The notes: generated by a model not told the origin, from the sequence alone. DNA of 64,000 nucleotides from Rhizobium sp. Root1220 (GCF_001426265.1 NZ_LMDG01000023.1:397826-461825), one strand, 5' to 3'; positions 43,502 through 52,447 are shown, counted from the first letter of the stretch. Numbers and translations: made by a program.

Positions 43502-45243
43502 CCGCTGACGGCGATGTCACCCTGCCGCGGGAATGTGCCACCCTGAATAAGGTGGCGAAAGGATTCGGGGCGACGAAACCGGCCTTGGAAGATGTCTCCG
43601 GCTCGATCTTCGCAGGTCAGATCACGGGGATCGTCGGTCCGGACGGGGCCGGAAAGACAACGCTGATAAGGCTGATGACGGCGCTCATGCAGCCAGATAC
43701 CGGTTCGGTCGCTATCCTCGGTATGGACACCGGGACGCATGCGTCGCAAATCCAGGCCGCTATTGGCTACATGCCTCAGCGTTTCGGCCTTTATGAAGAC
43801 CTTTCCATCCGAGAAAACCTGACACTCTATGCTGACTTGCGGGGATTGCCTCACTCCGAACGTGAAGCAACATTTGAAAACCTACTCGAGTTCACCGACC
43901 TCAAACGGTTCTCGACAAGGCTCGCGGGCAAACTGTCGGGAGGGATGAAGCAGAAACTTGGCCTCGCTTGCGCCCTCCTTAAAAAGCCTCGTTTGCTGTT
44001 ACTGGACGAGCCCGGGGTTGGCGTCGACCCCATCTCCCGGCGCGACCTCTGGAAGATGGTCGAAAATCTGACCGAAGAAGGGATCGGTGTTGTCTGGTCG
44101 ACCGCGTATCTGGACGAGGCGGAAGCATGTGACAGGGTCCTGCTGCTCAACGAGGGCCGGGTGCTTTTTTCGGGCAGTCCTGGAGAAATGACCGAACGCG
44201 TGACGGGTCGCGTCTTTCGCGTCAAGAACGTCGGAGGGCGTCGACGCGGCGTCCTTGCGAAGTTGCTGGACGAGGAGGGCATCGTCGACGGCGGCATCCA
44301 GGGCGACTCTTTGAGGATCGTCACGAAAAGCACTGCGCTCCCGGTCCTCAGCTCGCTCGGCCCCGCTGCGGAGATACGGGTAGTCGCACCGCGCTTCGAA
44401 GACGCATTCGTCGACATGCTCGGAGGCGGCCCTGGCGGCAAGTCGAAGCTTGCCGAGTCCCAGCCGGCGATTTCAAGAGCGGACAATCAACCCGTTATCG
44501 AAGCGAAGGGGTTAGTGAAGCGGTTTGGCGATTTCGTCGCAGCCGACAACATCACGTTCGATATACCCGCTGGGGAAATATTCGGACTTCTTGGGCCGAA
44601 CGGAGCGGGTAAATCGACCACCTTCAAGATGCTCTGCGGCCTCCTCGTGCCGACGGGAGGCGAGGGTCGCGTCGCGGGTTTCGATCTCCGAAAGGACGCG
44701 CCTCAGGCAAGGAACATGCTCGGCTACATGGCGCAGAAATTCTCGCTCTATGGCGATCTGAGCGTCCGTCAGAATCTCGATTTCTTCGCCGGGGTTTACG
44801 GGCTGACTGGAGCCAAGAAACGTGAGCGCATCGAGTTGATGACGTCCATATTCGATTTCGGTTCGCGTTTGAACACGTCGGCGGGCGCTCTTCCGCTTGG
44901 TCTCAAGCAGCGCTTGGCCCTTGCATGTGCAGTCATCCACGAGCCCAAGGCGCTCTTTCTCGACGAGCCGACGTCAGGCGTCGACCCGATCACCCGTAGG
45001 GAATTTTGGACGCATATCAACGGTCTTGTCGAGAAAGGCGTCACGGTTCTCGTGACGACCCACTTCATGGACGAAGCCGAGTACTGTGACCGTATTTCCT
45101 TGATCTACAGAGGACGTTCAATCGCACTTGGTTCCCCGGACGAACTCAAGTCGAGGACGGCAACCACAGAGAACGCCGATCCGACCATGGAAGATGCCTT
45201 TATCGCTCTCGTAAAGCAGTCCGACATGAAGGAGAGCGGATGA
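43498..45243 (+). CDS. ybhF: YbhF-like ABC exporter with two ATPase domains
   Basis: A 581-residue protein with two nucleotide-binding domains in one chain. First: Walker [10 protein letters not shown], signature LSGGMKQKL, Walker [13 protein letters not shown]. Second: Walker [10 protein letters not shown], signature region [14 protein letters not shown] (altered from LSGGQ), Walker [13 protein letters not shown]. It powers an ABC-2 type exporter formed by the two permeases that follow. In E. coli the system exports certain antibiotics and cations. The start overlaps the adaptor's stop (ATGA) and the end overlaps the first permease gene, so the operon is tightly coupled. Confidence 0.9.
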   Translation: MTADGDVTLPRECATLNKVAKGFGATKPALEDVSGSIFAGQITGIVGPDGAGKTTLIRLMTALMQPDTGSVAILGMDTGTHASQIQAAIGYMPQRFGLYEDLSIRENLTLYADLRGLPHSEREATFENLLEFTDLKRFSTRLAGKLSGGMKQKLGLACALLKKPRLLLLDEPGVGVDPISRRDLWKMVENLTEEGIGVVWSTAYLDEAEACDRVLLLNEGRVLFSGSPGEMTERVTGRVFRVKNVGGRRRGVLAKLLDEEGIVDGGIQGDSLRIVTKSTALPVLSSLGPAAEIRVVAPRFEDAFVDMLGGGPGGKSKLAESQPAISRADNQPVIEAKGLVKRFGDFVAADNITFDIPAGEIFGLLGPNGAGKSTTFKMLCGLLVPTGGEGRVAGFDLRKDAPQARNMLGYMAQKFSLYGDLSVRQNLDFFAGVYGLTGAKKRERIELMTSIFDFGSRLNTSAGALPLGLKQRLALACAVIHEPKALFLDEPTSGVDPITRREFWTHINGLVEKGVTVLVTTHFMDEAEYCDRISLIYRGRSIALGSPDELKSRTATTENADPTMEDAFIALVKQSDMKESG

Positions 45244-46388
45244 TGTCGACGCCTAAACCCATGCCGCCCGATGGTGGAACAGCGATGCGGTTCGGCGCGC
45301 TGGTCCGGAAGGAAGCGCTTCAAGTCGTTCGTGACCCAAGCAGCATACTCATCGCGTTCGTGTTGCCGCTGATCCTGCTTTTTCTGTTCGGCTACGGAAT
45401 TTCGCTCGACGCGACGCGGACCCGGATAGGGTTGGTCATCGAGGAGGTCAATCCGCTTACGAGCGATCTGGCGGCCAGTTTTCAAGGGTCCCCCTACTTT
45501 TCCGTCCAAACCGGCCGTGACCGTCGGGAGTTCGAAGAGGAACTGGTCCTCGCGAGGGTGAGGGGTATCATCGTTATCCCCGCCGACTTCACCACGGAAT
45601 ACGCAGCGGCCGAGCGACCTGGCGTTCAGGTGATCGTCGACGGCTCCGATCCGAATACAGCGGCGTTCGTCCTGAACTACGCGCAGGGAGCGGTATCGAA
45701 CTGGCAGCGGCAACGTGGGTCGGATATCGCCGTAAACCTGCCGCCGATTCAGGTCGAGCAACGGTTCTGGTTCAACCCCGAGCTTACAAGCCGCAACTTT
45801 CTGGTTCCCGGATCGATCGCAATCATCATGACGCTTGTCGGAACCCTACTGACGTCTCTTGTCGTGGCGCGGGAGTGGGAGAGGGGGACTATGGAAGCGA
45901 TCATGGCGACCCCGGTTTCCGCAGTGGAACTCCTTGCCGGCAAGATATTGCCTTACTTCCTGCTTGCGCTCGCTTCAATGACGCTATGCGTTGTGGTTGC
46001 CGTTGGACTGTTCGGCGTGCCCTTTCGAGGCTCAATGGTCGCGTTGTACTTCCTTTCCGCGGTGTTTCTTGTTCCCGCGCTCGGGCAGGGGCTCCTGATA
46101 TCGGCGGCGACGAAGAACCAGTTCCTGGCTTCCCAGCTCGCTCTCATAACCGCGTTTCTACCGTCATTCCTTCTGTCCGGCTTCCTTTTCGAGATCAACT
46201 CCATGCCGCAGGTCATCCAGTGGCTTACCTATCTCGTGCCGGCCGGCTACCTGATTCCTTGCCTGCAGACGGTTTTCCTGGCCGGAGACATCTGGCCGAT
46301 GTTCGCCCAGTCCGCCATAGCGATGCTTGTTATAGGAGCGGTCTTCTTCACGCTCGCGGCTCGCAGTACCAGGAAGAGGATCGCGTGA
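45240..46388 (+). CDS. ybhS: YbhS-like ABC-2 permease
   Basis: A 382-residue ABC-2 permease: a first membrane helix (about residues 32-50), a periplasmic domain of about 140 residues (with the family stretch EQRFWFNPELTSRNFLVPGSI), then five helices including the REWERGTMEAIMATPVS coupling helix. It overlaps the ATPase gene (ATGATG) and the next permease gene (TGATG). With the YbhR-like protein it should form the membrane channel of the exporter. About equal length to E. coli YbhS (377). Confidence 0.88.
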   Translation: MMSTPKPMPPDGGTAMRFGALVRKEALQVVRDPSSILIAFVLPLILLFLFGYGISLDATRTRIGLVIEEVNPLTSDLAASFQGSPYFSVQTGRDRREFEEELVLARVRGIIVIPADFTTEYAAAERPGVQVIVDGSDPNTAAFVLNYAQGAVSNWQRQRGSDIAVNLPPIQVEQRFWFNPELTSRNFLVPGSIAIIMTLVGTLLTSLVVAREWERGTMEAIMATPVSAVELLAGKILPYFLLALASMTLCVVVAVGLFGVPFRGSMVALYFLSAVFLVPALGQGLLISAATKNQFLASQLALITAFLPSFLLSGFLFEINSMPQVIQWLTYLVPAGYLIPCLQTVFLAGDIWPMFAQSAIAMLVIGAVFFTLAARSTRKRIA

Positions 46389-47500
46389 TGTGGTGGATTC
46401 GTTTGAAAGCCTTGATTGTCAAGGAACTGCTCGCTGTGTTGCGTGACCCCAAGGGCCGAGCGATCCTCATCGGCCCGCCGATTGTCCAGCTCCTCGTATT
46501 CTCGTACGCCGCCACCCTCGAAGTTCGTAACGTGGATGTGATGTTTTTGAACAGGGACGCCGGCTACTGGGGCCAAGAGTTGTCCCTGCGAATCAAAGGC
46601 TCGCCAATGTTTCGGGAGGTCATTCCGGCAGCTACGCTGCGTGACGTCCACGACGCGATTGATAAGCAACGCGTAACGGCCGCTGTCACCGTGGGACCAG
46701 ATTTCTCGAGGAACATCGCTGCTGGCCAACCCGCCGACCTTCAGGTGATCCTCGATGGGCGGCGTTCGAACGCCTCGCAGATCGTCGCGGGGTATCTTTC
46801 GCGGATCGTCGCGTCCCTGAGTGAGGAGACGCCCACTGGCGTCCGACTCGCTCCCCGGGCCTTGTCGACCGAACCGCGGTATTGGTTCAATCCGAACCTG
46901 ATCTATCAGTGGTTCATGGTACCCAACCTGATTGCCAATATCGCCCTTCTCATCGGCCTTATCGTTACGGCGCTGTCGATCGCCCGAGAGCGCGAGTTAG
47001 GCACCTTTGACCAGCTTCTCGTCTCGCCCTTGCGCACGCACGAAATCGTGGTCGGTAAGTTGGTGCCGCCCATGTTGATCGGGCTTTTTCACATGACGGT
47101 CTACATCGTGGCGGCGGTGTTTTTATTCGAGGTTCCGCTCAGGGGCTCGCTCATTCTGCTTTATACAAGCTCGCTCTTTTATCTTGGGTCGATCGCGGGT
47201 ATCGGCCTGTTCATTTCGGCGATGTCGGTCACGCAGCAACAGGCGATACTTGGGGCCTTTTTGTTTCTCGTCCCGGCAACGCTCTTGTCGGGGTTCGCTA
47301 CCCCCATCGAAAACATGCCGGATTGGCTTCAGCCTGTGACCATCGTCAATCCGTTGAGATACTTTCTGGTAATCGTCAAAGGAATCTTCCTCAAGGACAT
47401 CGGCCTCGACGAGGTTATCCGCCAGACTGTGCCATTGTTGCTGATCGCTGCTGTCACGCTGGGTTCGGCTTCTTGGCTGTTCCGGCGTCGGCTCGGATGA
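46388..47500 (+). CDS. ybhR: YbhR-like ABC-2 permease
   Basis: The true start is the ATG at 46388 that overlaps the previous stop; a long open frame before it covers the YbhS gene in another frame. The 370-residue product has the same plan as its neighbour: one N-terminal helix, a periplasmic domain, EPRYWFNPNLIYQWFMVPNL, and five more helices with the coupling sequence RERELGTFDQLLVSPL. The two permeases are paralogs and should form a heterodimer. The TetR gene follows after 68 bases. Confidence 0.88.
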   Translation: MWWIRLKALIVKELLAVLRDPKGRAILIGPPIVQLLVFSYAATLEVRNVDVMFLNRDAGYWGQELSLRIKGSPMFREVIPAATLRDVHDAIDKQRVTAAVTVGPDFSRNIAAGQPADLQVILDGRRSNASQIVAGYLSRIVASLSEETPTGVRLAPRALSTEPRYWFNPNLIYQWFMVPNLIANIALLIGLIVTALSIARERELGTFDQLLVSPLRTHEIVVGKLVPPMLIGLFHMTVYIVAAVFLFEVPLRGSLILLYTSSLFYLGSIAGIGLFISAMSVTQQQAILGAFLFLVPATLLSGFATPIENMPDWLQPVTIVNPLRYFLVIVKGIFLKDIGLDEVIRQTVPLLLIAAVTLGSASWLFRRRLG

Positions 47501-47568
47501 TGCGGACAATTGTCTGTCAATCCGCTATAGCGACTTTTGATACCTCCCATTCCAAACAGGAAACTTCA

Positions 47569-48186
47569 TTGTCCAGCAGTCCTGATCTATTACTGTCGCC
47601 ACGCGAGGAAGCTCGCCGAAACGAAATGCTTTCGGCTGCTGCCGAGGTTTTCTTCAAGAAGGGGTTTTCGCGCACTTCGTTGGACGACGTGATTGCGGTG
47701 ACGGGAGGCTCGAAGCGGACGCTTTATAGATATTTCCCGAGCAAGGAGGACCTGTTTTTCGCCGTCATCAAAATGGTTTCGGACCGAACGATCGTCGGGC
47801 TCACGGTAATGCCGGTGAAAGGGCTTCGTGAAACCCTCACGACTTTCGGCCGGACCTACCTCAGGACTATCGTATCACCCGACGGCCTGGCGCTGTTCCG
47901 TGCCGTTGTGTCGGAATCTCCGCATTTCCCGGGCTTGGGACAGAGGTTTGTTGTGGACGCGACGAAGCGGGTTTCCGACATTCTTGCCAACTTCCTGGCG
48001 CAGCAGACCGAAGCTCGATTGAGCGAGGACCCCCAAGTCGCGGCGGACCAGTTTCTGGCGCTGCTCCGAGGGTCCGTCCACCTTGAAGCGCTGCTCACCG
48101 GAATAACGCCGACAGCAGAGGTCGTTGAAAGTGACGTGCGGCGGTCTGTCGAAGCCCTAGTCGCGGGAGCTTTCACGAAGGCCTAA
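47569..48186 (+). CDS. TetR-family regulator (CecR-like)
   Basis: I choose the TTG at 47569 because AGGAA lies six bases before it; an ATG at 47497 is in frame but has no site. The 205-residue product has the TetR helix-turn-helix (about 20-65: MLSAAAEVFFKKGFSRTSLDDVIA, GGSKRTLYRYFPSKEDLF) and a helical ligand domain with an EXXHFP-like loop (SESPHFPGLGQRF) also present in CecR. In E. coli CecR controls ybhGFSR. Here it follows the exporter genes. A perfect inverted repeat 37 bases after the stop (48223) is a candidate operator. Confidence 0.85.
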   Translation: MSSSPDLLLSPREEARRNEMLSAAAEVFFKKGFSRTSLDDVIAVTGGSKRTLYRYFPSKEDLFFAVIKMVSDRTIVGLTVMPVKGLRETLTTFGRTYLRTIVSPDGLALFRAVVSESPHFPGLGQRFVVDATKRVSDILANFLAQQTEARLSEDPQVAADQFLALLRGSVHLEALLTGITPTAEVVESDVRRSVEALVAGAFTKA

Positions 48187-48222
48187 TCCAAGAGGTACTG
48201 GGCGCGTGACGTGAGTTTGACA

Positions 48223-48243
48223 GGTACGGTAAAGTACCGTACC
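48223..48243. promoter_or_regulatory. perfect inverted repeat, possible TetR operator
   Basis: GGTACGGTA-AAG-TACCGTACC: 9-bp arms, 3-bp spacer. It lies between the TetR gene and the small gene at 48304. The size and symmetry suit a TetR dimer, but no similar repeat is seen before the exporter operon, so the TetR protein may instead act on the genes that follow. A hairpin role in RNA is an alternative. Confidence 0.55.
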
Positions 48244-48303
48244 AGACCGGCTCCGCCGCCTGTTTCTCAAAGCGCCTGCGGGCATGTCGATGATTGGTAG
48301 AAA

Positions 48304-48510
48304 ATGACTAACGAGACAAGCGTGAGAGCCGTCTGGGACATCTCTCAATACTGTAAGAAGGCTGGCGTCCACGAAGCGGAAGAGGAACGGCTAATTGCAA
48401 TGCTAGGTCGCTTTGCGACCAGTCATGAACTTCAGATGAATATCAATCGGGCCCACGTCGCCCGGGCGCAGAACTTTTTCAAAAGCATTGCGTGGCTCAG
48501 GGCTTACTGA
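48304..48510 (+). CDS. small conserved-looking protein, 68 aa
   Basis: An ATG-initiated 68-residue, helix-rich protein (VWDISQYCKKAGVHEAEEER, then a second helical half with RAHVARAQNFFKSIAWL). It is soluble, near neutral, and has no motif I know. It ends 14 bases before the start of the histidine kinase gene and is likely cotranscribed with it. The inverted repeat at 48223 lies in its promoter region. Because of the plausible amino-acid mix and close spacing I take it as real. Confidence 0.6.
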   Translation: MTNETSVRAVWDISQYCKKAGVHEAEEERLIAMLGRFATSHELQMNINRAHVARAQNFFKSIAWLRAY

Positions 48511-48524
48511 GTGATGGAGACAAC

Positions 48525-49646
48525 ATGAATACCGCCCACCACACTCAAGAAGAACGGGTCTCGGCGGTCGACCCACTGGTCGCGAGAATGGCCGAGGAAG
48601 CTGCCGGAAGCGTGGTGGTTTATGGAATTGACGGAATCGTCCTTCACTGCAATTCCGTAGCGCTTGCTCTGTTCGGTTGGAAGGTCGACGAGGTCTTGGG
48701 CCGAGACGTAGCCTCCGCAGTGGACAAGGGCGACCTTCCTTGGCGGGAGATCGCAAAATGGGGGTGCTGGCAGGGGGTGGTGACGCGATCGTCAATGGAC
48801 ACGGTTGTGACGCTCAATGTCCGGGTTTTCGCGATCTCATCGCAGGATGGTGGAGTTTCGCACTACGTCGAATTCGGCCGGCGGCGATCCGCATCGCAGT
48901 TTTCCGACCTCGAAGCGGATGTCATTCACGCGGACCGACTTTCCGCGCTGGGTCAACTGATAGCCATGATCGCGCACGAGGTGCGGCAACCGTTGTCCGT
49001 CATTGTAACCGATGCGGCCACGGGCGCGCGTTGGCTTGAGAGGGAACCATTGGATCGAGCGCGCGTGGCCGCCCTGATGACCAGGATCGAAGAGAACGCC
49101 CACCGTGCGAACAACGTTATCCGGCGCGTGCACGAGATGACCGCGAAGAAAAAAACGGCCTGGAGGCGTGTCAGCGTCAACACCGTGGCAGACGAGGCAA
49201 TTCGGTTCGTTATGCCAAATCTCCAGTCTTACGGGATCGAGGTTTGCCGACACTTCGAACCGACGCTTCCGGACGTCGTCGGCGACAGGATACAATTGCA
49301 GCAGGTTTTGGTGAATCTACTTCTCAACAGCGTCCACGCGACTTCGAGTCCATACCACTCGGTCCGTGAGATTCACATCGCGACGACACTTGAGGACGGA
49401 GCTATCCGAATGACCGTCAGGGACACCGGTGGCGGCATAGACAGCGAGAACCTAGATCGAATTTTCGACGGCTTTTTCTCGACAAAGCCGGAGGGCGCGG
49501 GCTTGGGGTTGGCCATATGCCGCTCGATCCTTTCAAATCACGGGGGATCGATTATGGCCACAAGCGGATCGGACGGCGCTACAATGACAGTCATCTTGCC
49601 CGCCGCCCAGGAGGTCGATGCAAACCTTCGTTTAGATGACCGCTAG
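48525..49646 (+). CDS. histidine kinase with one PAS domain
   Basis: The ATG at 48525 follows GGAG; the product is 373 residues and soluble. A single PAS-like domain (about 18-115: GSVVVYGIDGIVLHCNSVAL, FGWKVDEVLGRD) is followed by a dimerisation domain with MIAHEVRQPLSVIVTD (His151) and an ATPase domain with DTGGGID and GAGLGLAICRS. It has no membrane helices, so it senses something internal. The dimerisation sequence (SQPLS/RQPLS and then a WL motif) resembles the larger kinases of the island. The end of the gene contains box 8, which serves the next gene. Confidence 0.88.
   Translation: MNTAHHTQEERVSAVDPLVARMAEEAAGSVVVYGIDGIVLHCNSVALALFGWKVDEVLGRDVASAVDKGDLPWREIAKWGCWQGVVTRSSMDTVVTLNVRVFAISSQDGGVSHYVEFGRRRSASQFSDLEADVIHADRLSALGQLIAMIAHEVRQPLSVIVTDAATGARWLEREPLDRARVAALMTRIEENAHRANNVIRRVHEMTAKKKTAWRRVSVNTVADEAIRFVMPNLQSYGIEVCRHFEPTLPDVVGDRIQLQQVLVNLLLNSVHATSSPYHSVREIHIATTLEDGAIRMTVRDTGGGIDSENLDRIFDGFFSTKPEGAGLGLAICRSILSNHGGSIMATSGSDGATMTVILPAAQEVDANLRLDDR
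49622..49633 (+). promoter_or_regulatory. FixJ/TodT-like box 8
   Basis: AAACCTTCGTTT in the context GCAAACCTTCGTTTAG. It overlaps the last codons of the kinase gene and lies 75 bases before the start at 49708. Confidence 0.55.
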
Positions 49647-49707
49647 CCGTACACGAAATATCCTATCGGCAGTCGGTGATCGGTCACCAAAAGCCGGAGT
49701 GGAAACA

Positions 49708-50436
49708 ATGGACACACAAGTCAGGGACAACCCATCCAAACGTCGCTTCGAGCGCGCGATCCATGAAAACAGCATCGCCGCCGCATACTATAGGCTCGAA
49801 GGCGACCTGATCGTATTCGTACACGTCGAGGTCCCGGAATTTTTGGGGCAAGGCATTGGAACCGCTCTGGTGGAGGGTACACTGGATTTGGTGAAACGCC
49901 GCGGCGAAACAGCGTTGTCAAGGTGCTCCTTCATGAACGCCTTCCTGCATGCGAACCCAGAATATCTCGACGTCGTAGGCGTCGCTTCTCCTGCGTCGCA
50001 TACGCAGTCCGGAGACCTTATGCGCTTCGTCGCTGCACAAGGGCCCTCGTATGACCGGAACCTTATCGCCATTCGCGAAGGCCGTGTCCCGTCCGACGAT
50101 CTCGACGCGTTGTTCCCCAGATTGCATGGTACGGGGTGTTCACTTGGTGGAGGATCGCTCTCCATCGGCTCTCTCGAATCAGCGCGCAACTATCTCGAGG
50201 ACGCTGTTCTTGGTGGGCGCTATCGCGAGTGCGTACGCGCCTTGGAGCATCTCAGGACGACGCAGGCACATTCAACACTGACTGCCGTGGACGTGCGGAA
50301 GCTGCATGCCTCGATGACGCTTTTCTTCAACGCTAGCTCTGAGTTCCTGTTCGAGTCCACACTGGACGCCTGGTTCGCCGGAAGCCTCGATAGCCAGACT
50401 ATGACTAAGCTTGGACAGTCCGTGTCCGGGTTCTGA
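49708..50436 (+). CDS. GNAT-like (YjdJ type) and DUF1810-like fusion protein
   Basis: The 242-residue product (start at 49708) combines two parts. Residues about 10-95 resemble the short YjdJ-type acetyltransferase domain: RFERAIHENSIAAAYYRLEG, FVHVEVPEFLGQGIGTALVE and a Cys-Ser-Phe-x-(N)-A-F-x-HANPEYLDVV end. Residues about 105-240 resemble DUF1810: DLMRFVAAQGPSYDRNLIAI, GSLESARNYLEDAVLGGRY, and VRKLHASMTLFFNAS with a final LD-x-W-F-x-G-x-x-D. The usual SHWMWF-x-FPQ core of DUF1810 is replaced here by a divergent sequence. I do not know this combination. Box 8 suggests FixJ-type control. Confidence 0.6.
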   Translation: MDTQVRDNPSKRRFERAIHENSIAAAYYRLEGDLIVFVHVEVPEFLGQGIGTALVEGTLDLVKRRGETALSRCSFMNAFLHANPEYLDVVGVASPASHTQSGDLMRFVAAQGPSYDRNLIAIREGRVPSDDLDALFPRLHGTGCSLGGGSLSIGSLESARNYLEDAVLGGRYRECVRALEHLRTTQAHSTLTAVDVRKLHASMTLFFNASSEFLFESTLDAWFAGSLDSQTMTKLGQSVSGF

Positions 50437-50461
50437 CGAACGATCCCGTTCCCGTCGAAGT

Positions 50462-50489
50462 CACTCGGGCTCGCGTTTCGGCCCGAGTG
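50462..50489. terminator. hairpin between convergent genes
   Basis: CACTCGGGC, a 10-base loop and GCCCGAGTG form a perfect 9-bp stem between the end of the fusion gene (50436) and the end of the kinase fragment (50502). It can serve both directions. Confidence 0.65.
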
Positions 50490-50501
50490 AGGCACAGCGG
50501 G

Positions 50502-51005
50502 TCAGACAAAGGCCGGCAGCGACAGGGTCGCGCGGGTGCCTATTTCAAACTCGCTCTCCAAGTGAAATTTTCCGCCGACTTCGCGTGCGAAATGGCTGAC
50601 GATCGTGAGGCCTAATCCTCCCAGGCCCGTGGTCTTCGTCGTGAAGAATGGCTCCAGGGCTCGGCGAAGCATTGTGCCCTCCATGCCAATACCATTGTCG
50701 GAAACATGCAAATCGAGGCTGCTCACTCCGTCCCTATGGTGACGGGCAGCAGCGCTCAGGCCAATGATTCCGCCTGCTGGCAAGGCGTCTCGCGCATTGC
50801 TGAGGAGCTGGACGATCGCATCGCGAAGCCTTTCACGGCAACATGCGGCCAACGGAAGCGACGAAGCCAACTTTACATCGAGCTGGATTTCCGGCGCGAG
50901 CGACTGTCCAATCTCGGTTTGGATATCGGCGAACAGCATCCGCAGATCGACCGTCTCGACCGTGTTTTCGTTGCTTGGGTGGTTGAGCACTGGGTTTACC
51001 GCCAT
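50502..51005 (-). CDS. ATPase-only histidine kinase fragment (HATPase_c protein)
   Basis: The ATG at 51005 follows GAGGAAAGA. The 167-residue product is essentially a single HATPase domain: an N-box-like AIVQLLSNARDAL, DNGIGMEG and TKTTGLGGLGLTIVSHF. The dimerisation domain and any phosphoacceptor His are missing, and the frame upstream (to 51086) does not provide one. It may be the remainder of a larger kinase or a real stand-alone ATPase that binds the dimerisation parts of other kinases. Two boxes (9 and 10) lie 84 and 130 bases upstream, so it seems to belong to the same regulon. Confidence 0.75.
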   Translation of the reverse strand: MAVNPVLNHPSNENTVETVDLRMLFADIQTEIGQSLAPEIQLDVKLASSLPLAACCRERLRDAIVQLLSNARDALPAGGIIGLSAAARHHRDGVSSLDLHVSDNGIGMEGTMLRRALEPFFTTKTTGLGGLGLTIVSHFAREVGGKFHLESEFEIGTRATLSLPAFV

Positions 51006-51088
51006 TCTTTCCTCGCTGGATGGCACCGAACGTCGCCACGACGTTCGGAATGCGCCCGTGTTTGCAGATGGAAAGCGGCGGATCAATA

Positions 51089-51100
51089 AAACGGTGGTTT
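51089..51100 (-). promoter_or_regulatory. FixJ/TodT-like box 9
   Basis: AAACGGTGGTTT; the complement reads GGTAAACCACCGTTTTAT. It lies 84 bases before the ATPase-fragment gene on the minus strand. Confidence 0.5.
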
Positions 51101-51134
51101 ACCGTGAAGCGAGGGGCGGAGGACCAGCGCATGT

Positions 51135-51146
51135 AAACCTTTGTTT
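51135..51146 (+). promoter_or_regulatory. FixJ/TodT-like box 10
   Basis: AAACCTTTGTTT in the context TGTAAACCTTTGTTTGCG. With box 9 it makes a pair with 46 bases between equivalent points, close to four or five helical turns. It may also act on a plus-strand transcript. Confidence 0.5.
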
Positions 51147-51214
51147 GCGTTAACCGCACAACTCCAATCCCGTATTATTGCGGAGGTGTTCAATCGCAAC
51201 CGCGAGGTGGAGAC

Positions 51215-51418
51215 ATGTTTTCGTTCTTTCTACTGTATCAGTTGGCTGCCGACCACGGAGCCTTTGGTGTCCCGTCGGAAACATCTGAAGCGTCCAACGC
51301 AAAGGCACCATGCCCCAGCCCCCACAATGCTGAGCGGTATGATTTGACATCGCATCAGACGGTTTCTTGTCGGCGCTGTTTGCAAGGGTGTGACGGGAAG
51401 GGCTGCGTGGCAGGCTAG
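51215..51418 (+). CDS. doubtful small Cys-containing protein, 67 aa
   Basis: An ATG with GGTGGAG directly before it opens a 67-codon frame. The product has a short hydrophobic start (MFSFFLLYQLA) and a C-terminal Cys cluster (CRRCLQGCDGKGC). It lies behind boxes 9 and 10. The composition is odd and I know no relative; it may be chance. Confidence 0.25.
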   Translation: MFSFFLLYQLAADHGAFGVPSETSEASNAKAPCPSPHNAERYDLTSHQTVSCRRCLQGCDGKGCVAG

Positions 51419-51480
51419 CTGAAGTGCTGTTGCGACCCACGCTTTGAAGGCGTGCGTCACGGCCATGCCACATTCAGAAT

Positions 51481-51515
51481 GTTATCGCCTTCGGAGGTTA
51501 TAACGGGGAGTTATG
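51481..51515. promoter_or_regulatory. GTTAT repeats at the LysR gene start
   Basis: GTTATCGCC, GGTTATAACG and AGTTATGG occur within 35 bases just before and over the LysR start. The same element appears as an inverted repeat after the gene (52448). This suggests autoregulation by the LysR protein. Confidence 0.45.
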
Positions 51516-52445
51516 GGTATGGACTTGAACACCGCCTTGAGGTCGTTCATCAGGACGGTTGAAAAAGGGTCGATAACCGGGGCCGCGCGCGACCTCGGTA
51601 TCTCCCAACCGGCGGTCACAAAGCACATCGTCAATCTCGAGAAGCATGTCGGCGCGCGCCTCCTCGAACGAACGCCAAAGAACGTTCTCCCGACCGCGCA
51701 CGGGACGGAGTTGTACGAAGCCAGCCGACAGGCAATCGCATCGATTGACGCCGCTCTCGAGGGCGTTCGTATCAACATGGGCGAAATAGAGGGAAACCTC
51801 CGTGTCCACGCGCCTTCCTGCATCGGTGTCCAGCATTTCTACGGCATCGTGATGGAGTTTCAGGACATGCACCCCAACATCAGCGTCGACCTCGTTTTGG
51901 ACGGACGGGCGGTCGATCTCCTCTACGAGAACTTCGATGTCAGCCTCAGATACGGAAAGATCGAGCAGCAGGAGGTGATCGCCCGCAGGATTGGTTGGGT
52001 GGAGCGTATCTTGGTGGCGTCACCGCAGTTTCTGGACAAGGTCGGTCCCATTGCTTCAGTGGACGACCTCGCCGATCTGGATGTCGTCTCGACCTTCACC
52101 AGCACCTCGGCGAGGAATACCCTGTCGCTTGTTCGGCGTGACCGTTCAACGACCGAGATCGCGATAAAGCCCGTCCTCAAGACCAACAACGCGCACGTTG
52201 TCGTCGACGCCCTCCTTCGCGGACGTGGCGTCGGGCAAGTCCAGCGGAATCTCGTGATCGATCTGCTTGCGCGCGGTGAGCTCGTCCGGGTGCTTCCCGA
52301 ATACGCGGTAAAACCGACGGAGGCGTTCCTGACGTTTCCGTCCACCAAATTCATGCGTCCGGTCGTGCGTTCGTTCGTGGATTTCGTCATGCCAAAACTG
52401 CGGTCTATCGACGGCATTGCACAGGATATGATGCTGGCAGCCTGA
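51513..52445 (+). CDS. LysR-family regulator
   Basis: A 310-residue regulator; the ATG at 51513 or that at 51519 (better spaced from GGGAG) is used. Winged helix: FIRTVEKGSITGAARDLGIS, QPAVTKHIVNLEKHVGARLLE. The effector domain (about 90-300) is of the CrgA/DsdC-like group that controls stress and efflux genes. The genes after it on the same strand encode an L,D-transpeptidase and a hydroxyacid dehydrogenase. Motifs of the type GTTAT flank the gene on both sides and are the likely operators. Confidence 0.88.
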   Translation: MGMDLNTALRSFIRTVEKGSITGAARDLGISQPAVTKHIVNLEKHVGARLLERTPKNVLPTAHGTELYEASRQAIASIDAALEGVRINMGEIEGNLRVHAPSCIGVQHFYGIVMEFQDMHPNISVDLVLDGRAVDLLYENFDVSLRYGKIEQQEVIARRIGWVERILVASPQFLDKVGPIASVDDLADLDVVSTFTSTSARNTLSLVRRDRSTTEIAIKPVLKTNNAHVVVDALLRGRGVGQVQRNLVIDLLARGELVRVLPEYAVKPTEAFLTFPSTKFMRPVVRSFVDFVMPKLRSIDGIAQDMMLAA

Positions 52446-52447
52446 GT

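Larger units (their letters stand above)
51006..51512. other. long intergenic region with two boxes
   Basis: This 507-base gap lies between the divergent ATPase-fragment gene and the LysR gene. It holds boxes 9 and 10, a weak small frame (51215-51418), and at its right end repeats of GTTAT that probably bind the LysR protein. Nothing else is clear. Confidence 0.5.

Noticed and set aside
45875..46387. N-terminal extension of the YbhR-like frame.
   Set aside because: It overlaps the YbhS-like gene in another frame and lacks permease features; the TGATG start gives the family length.
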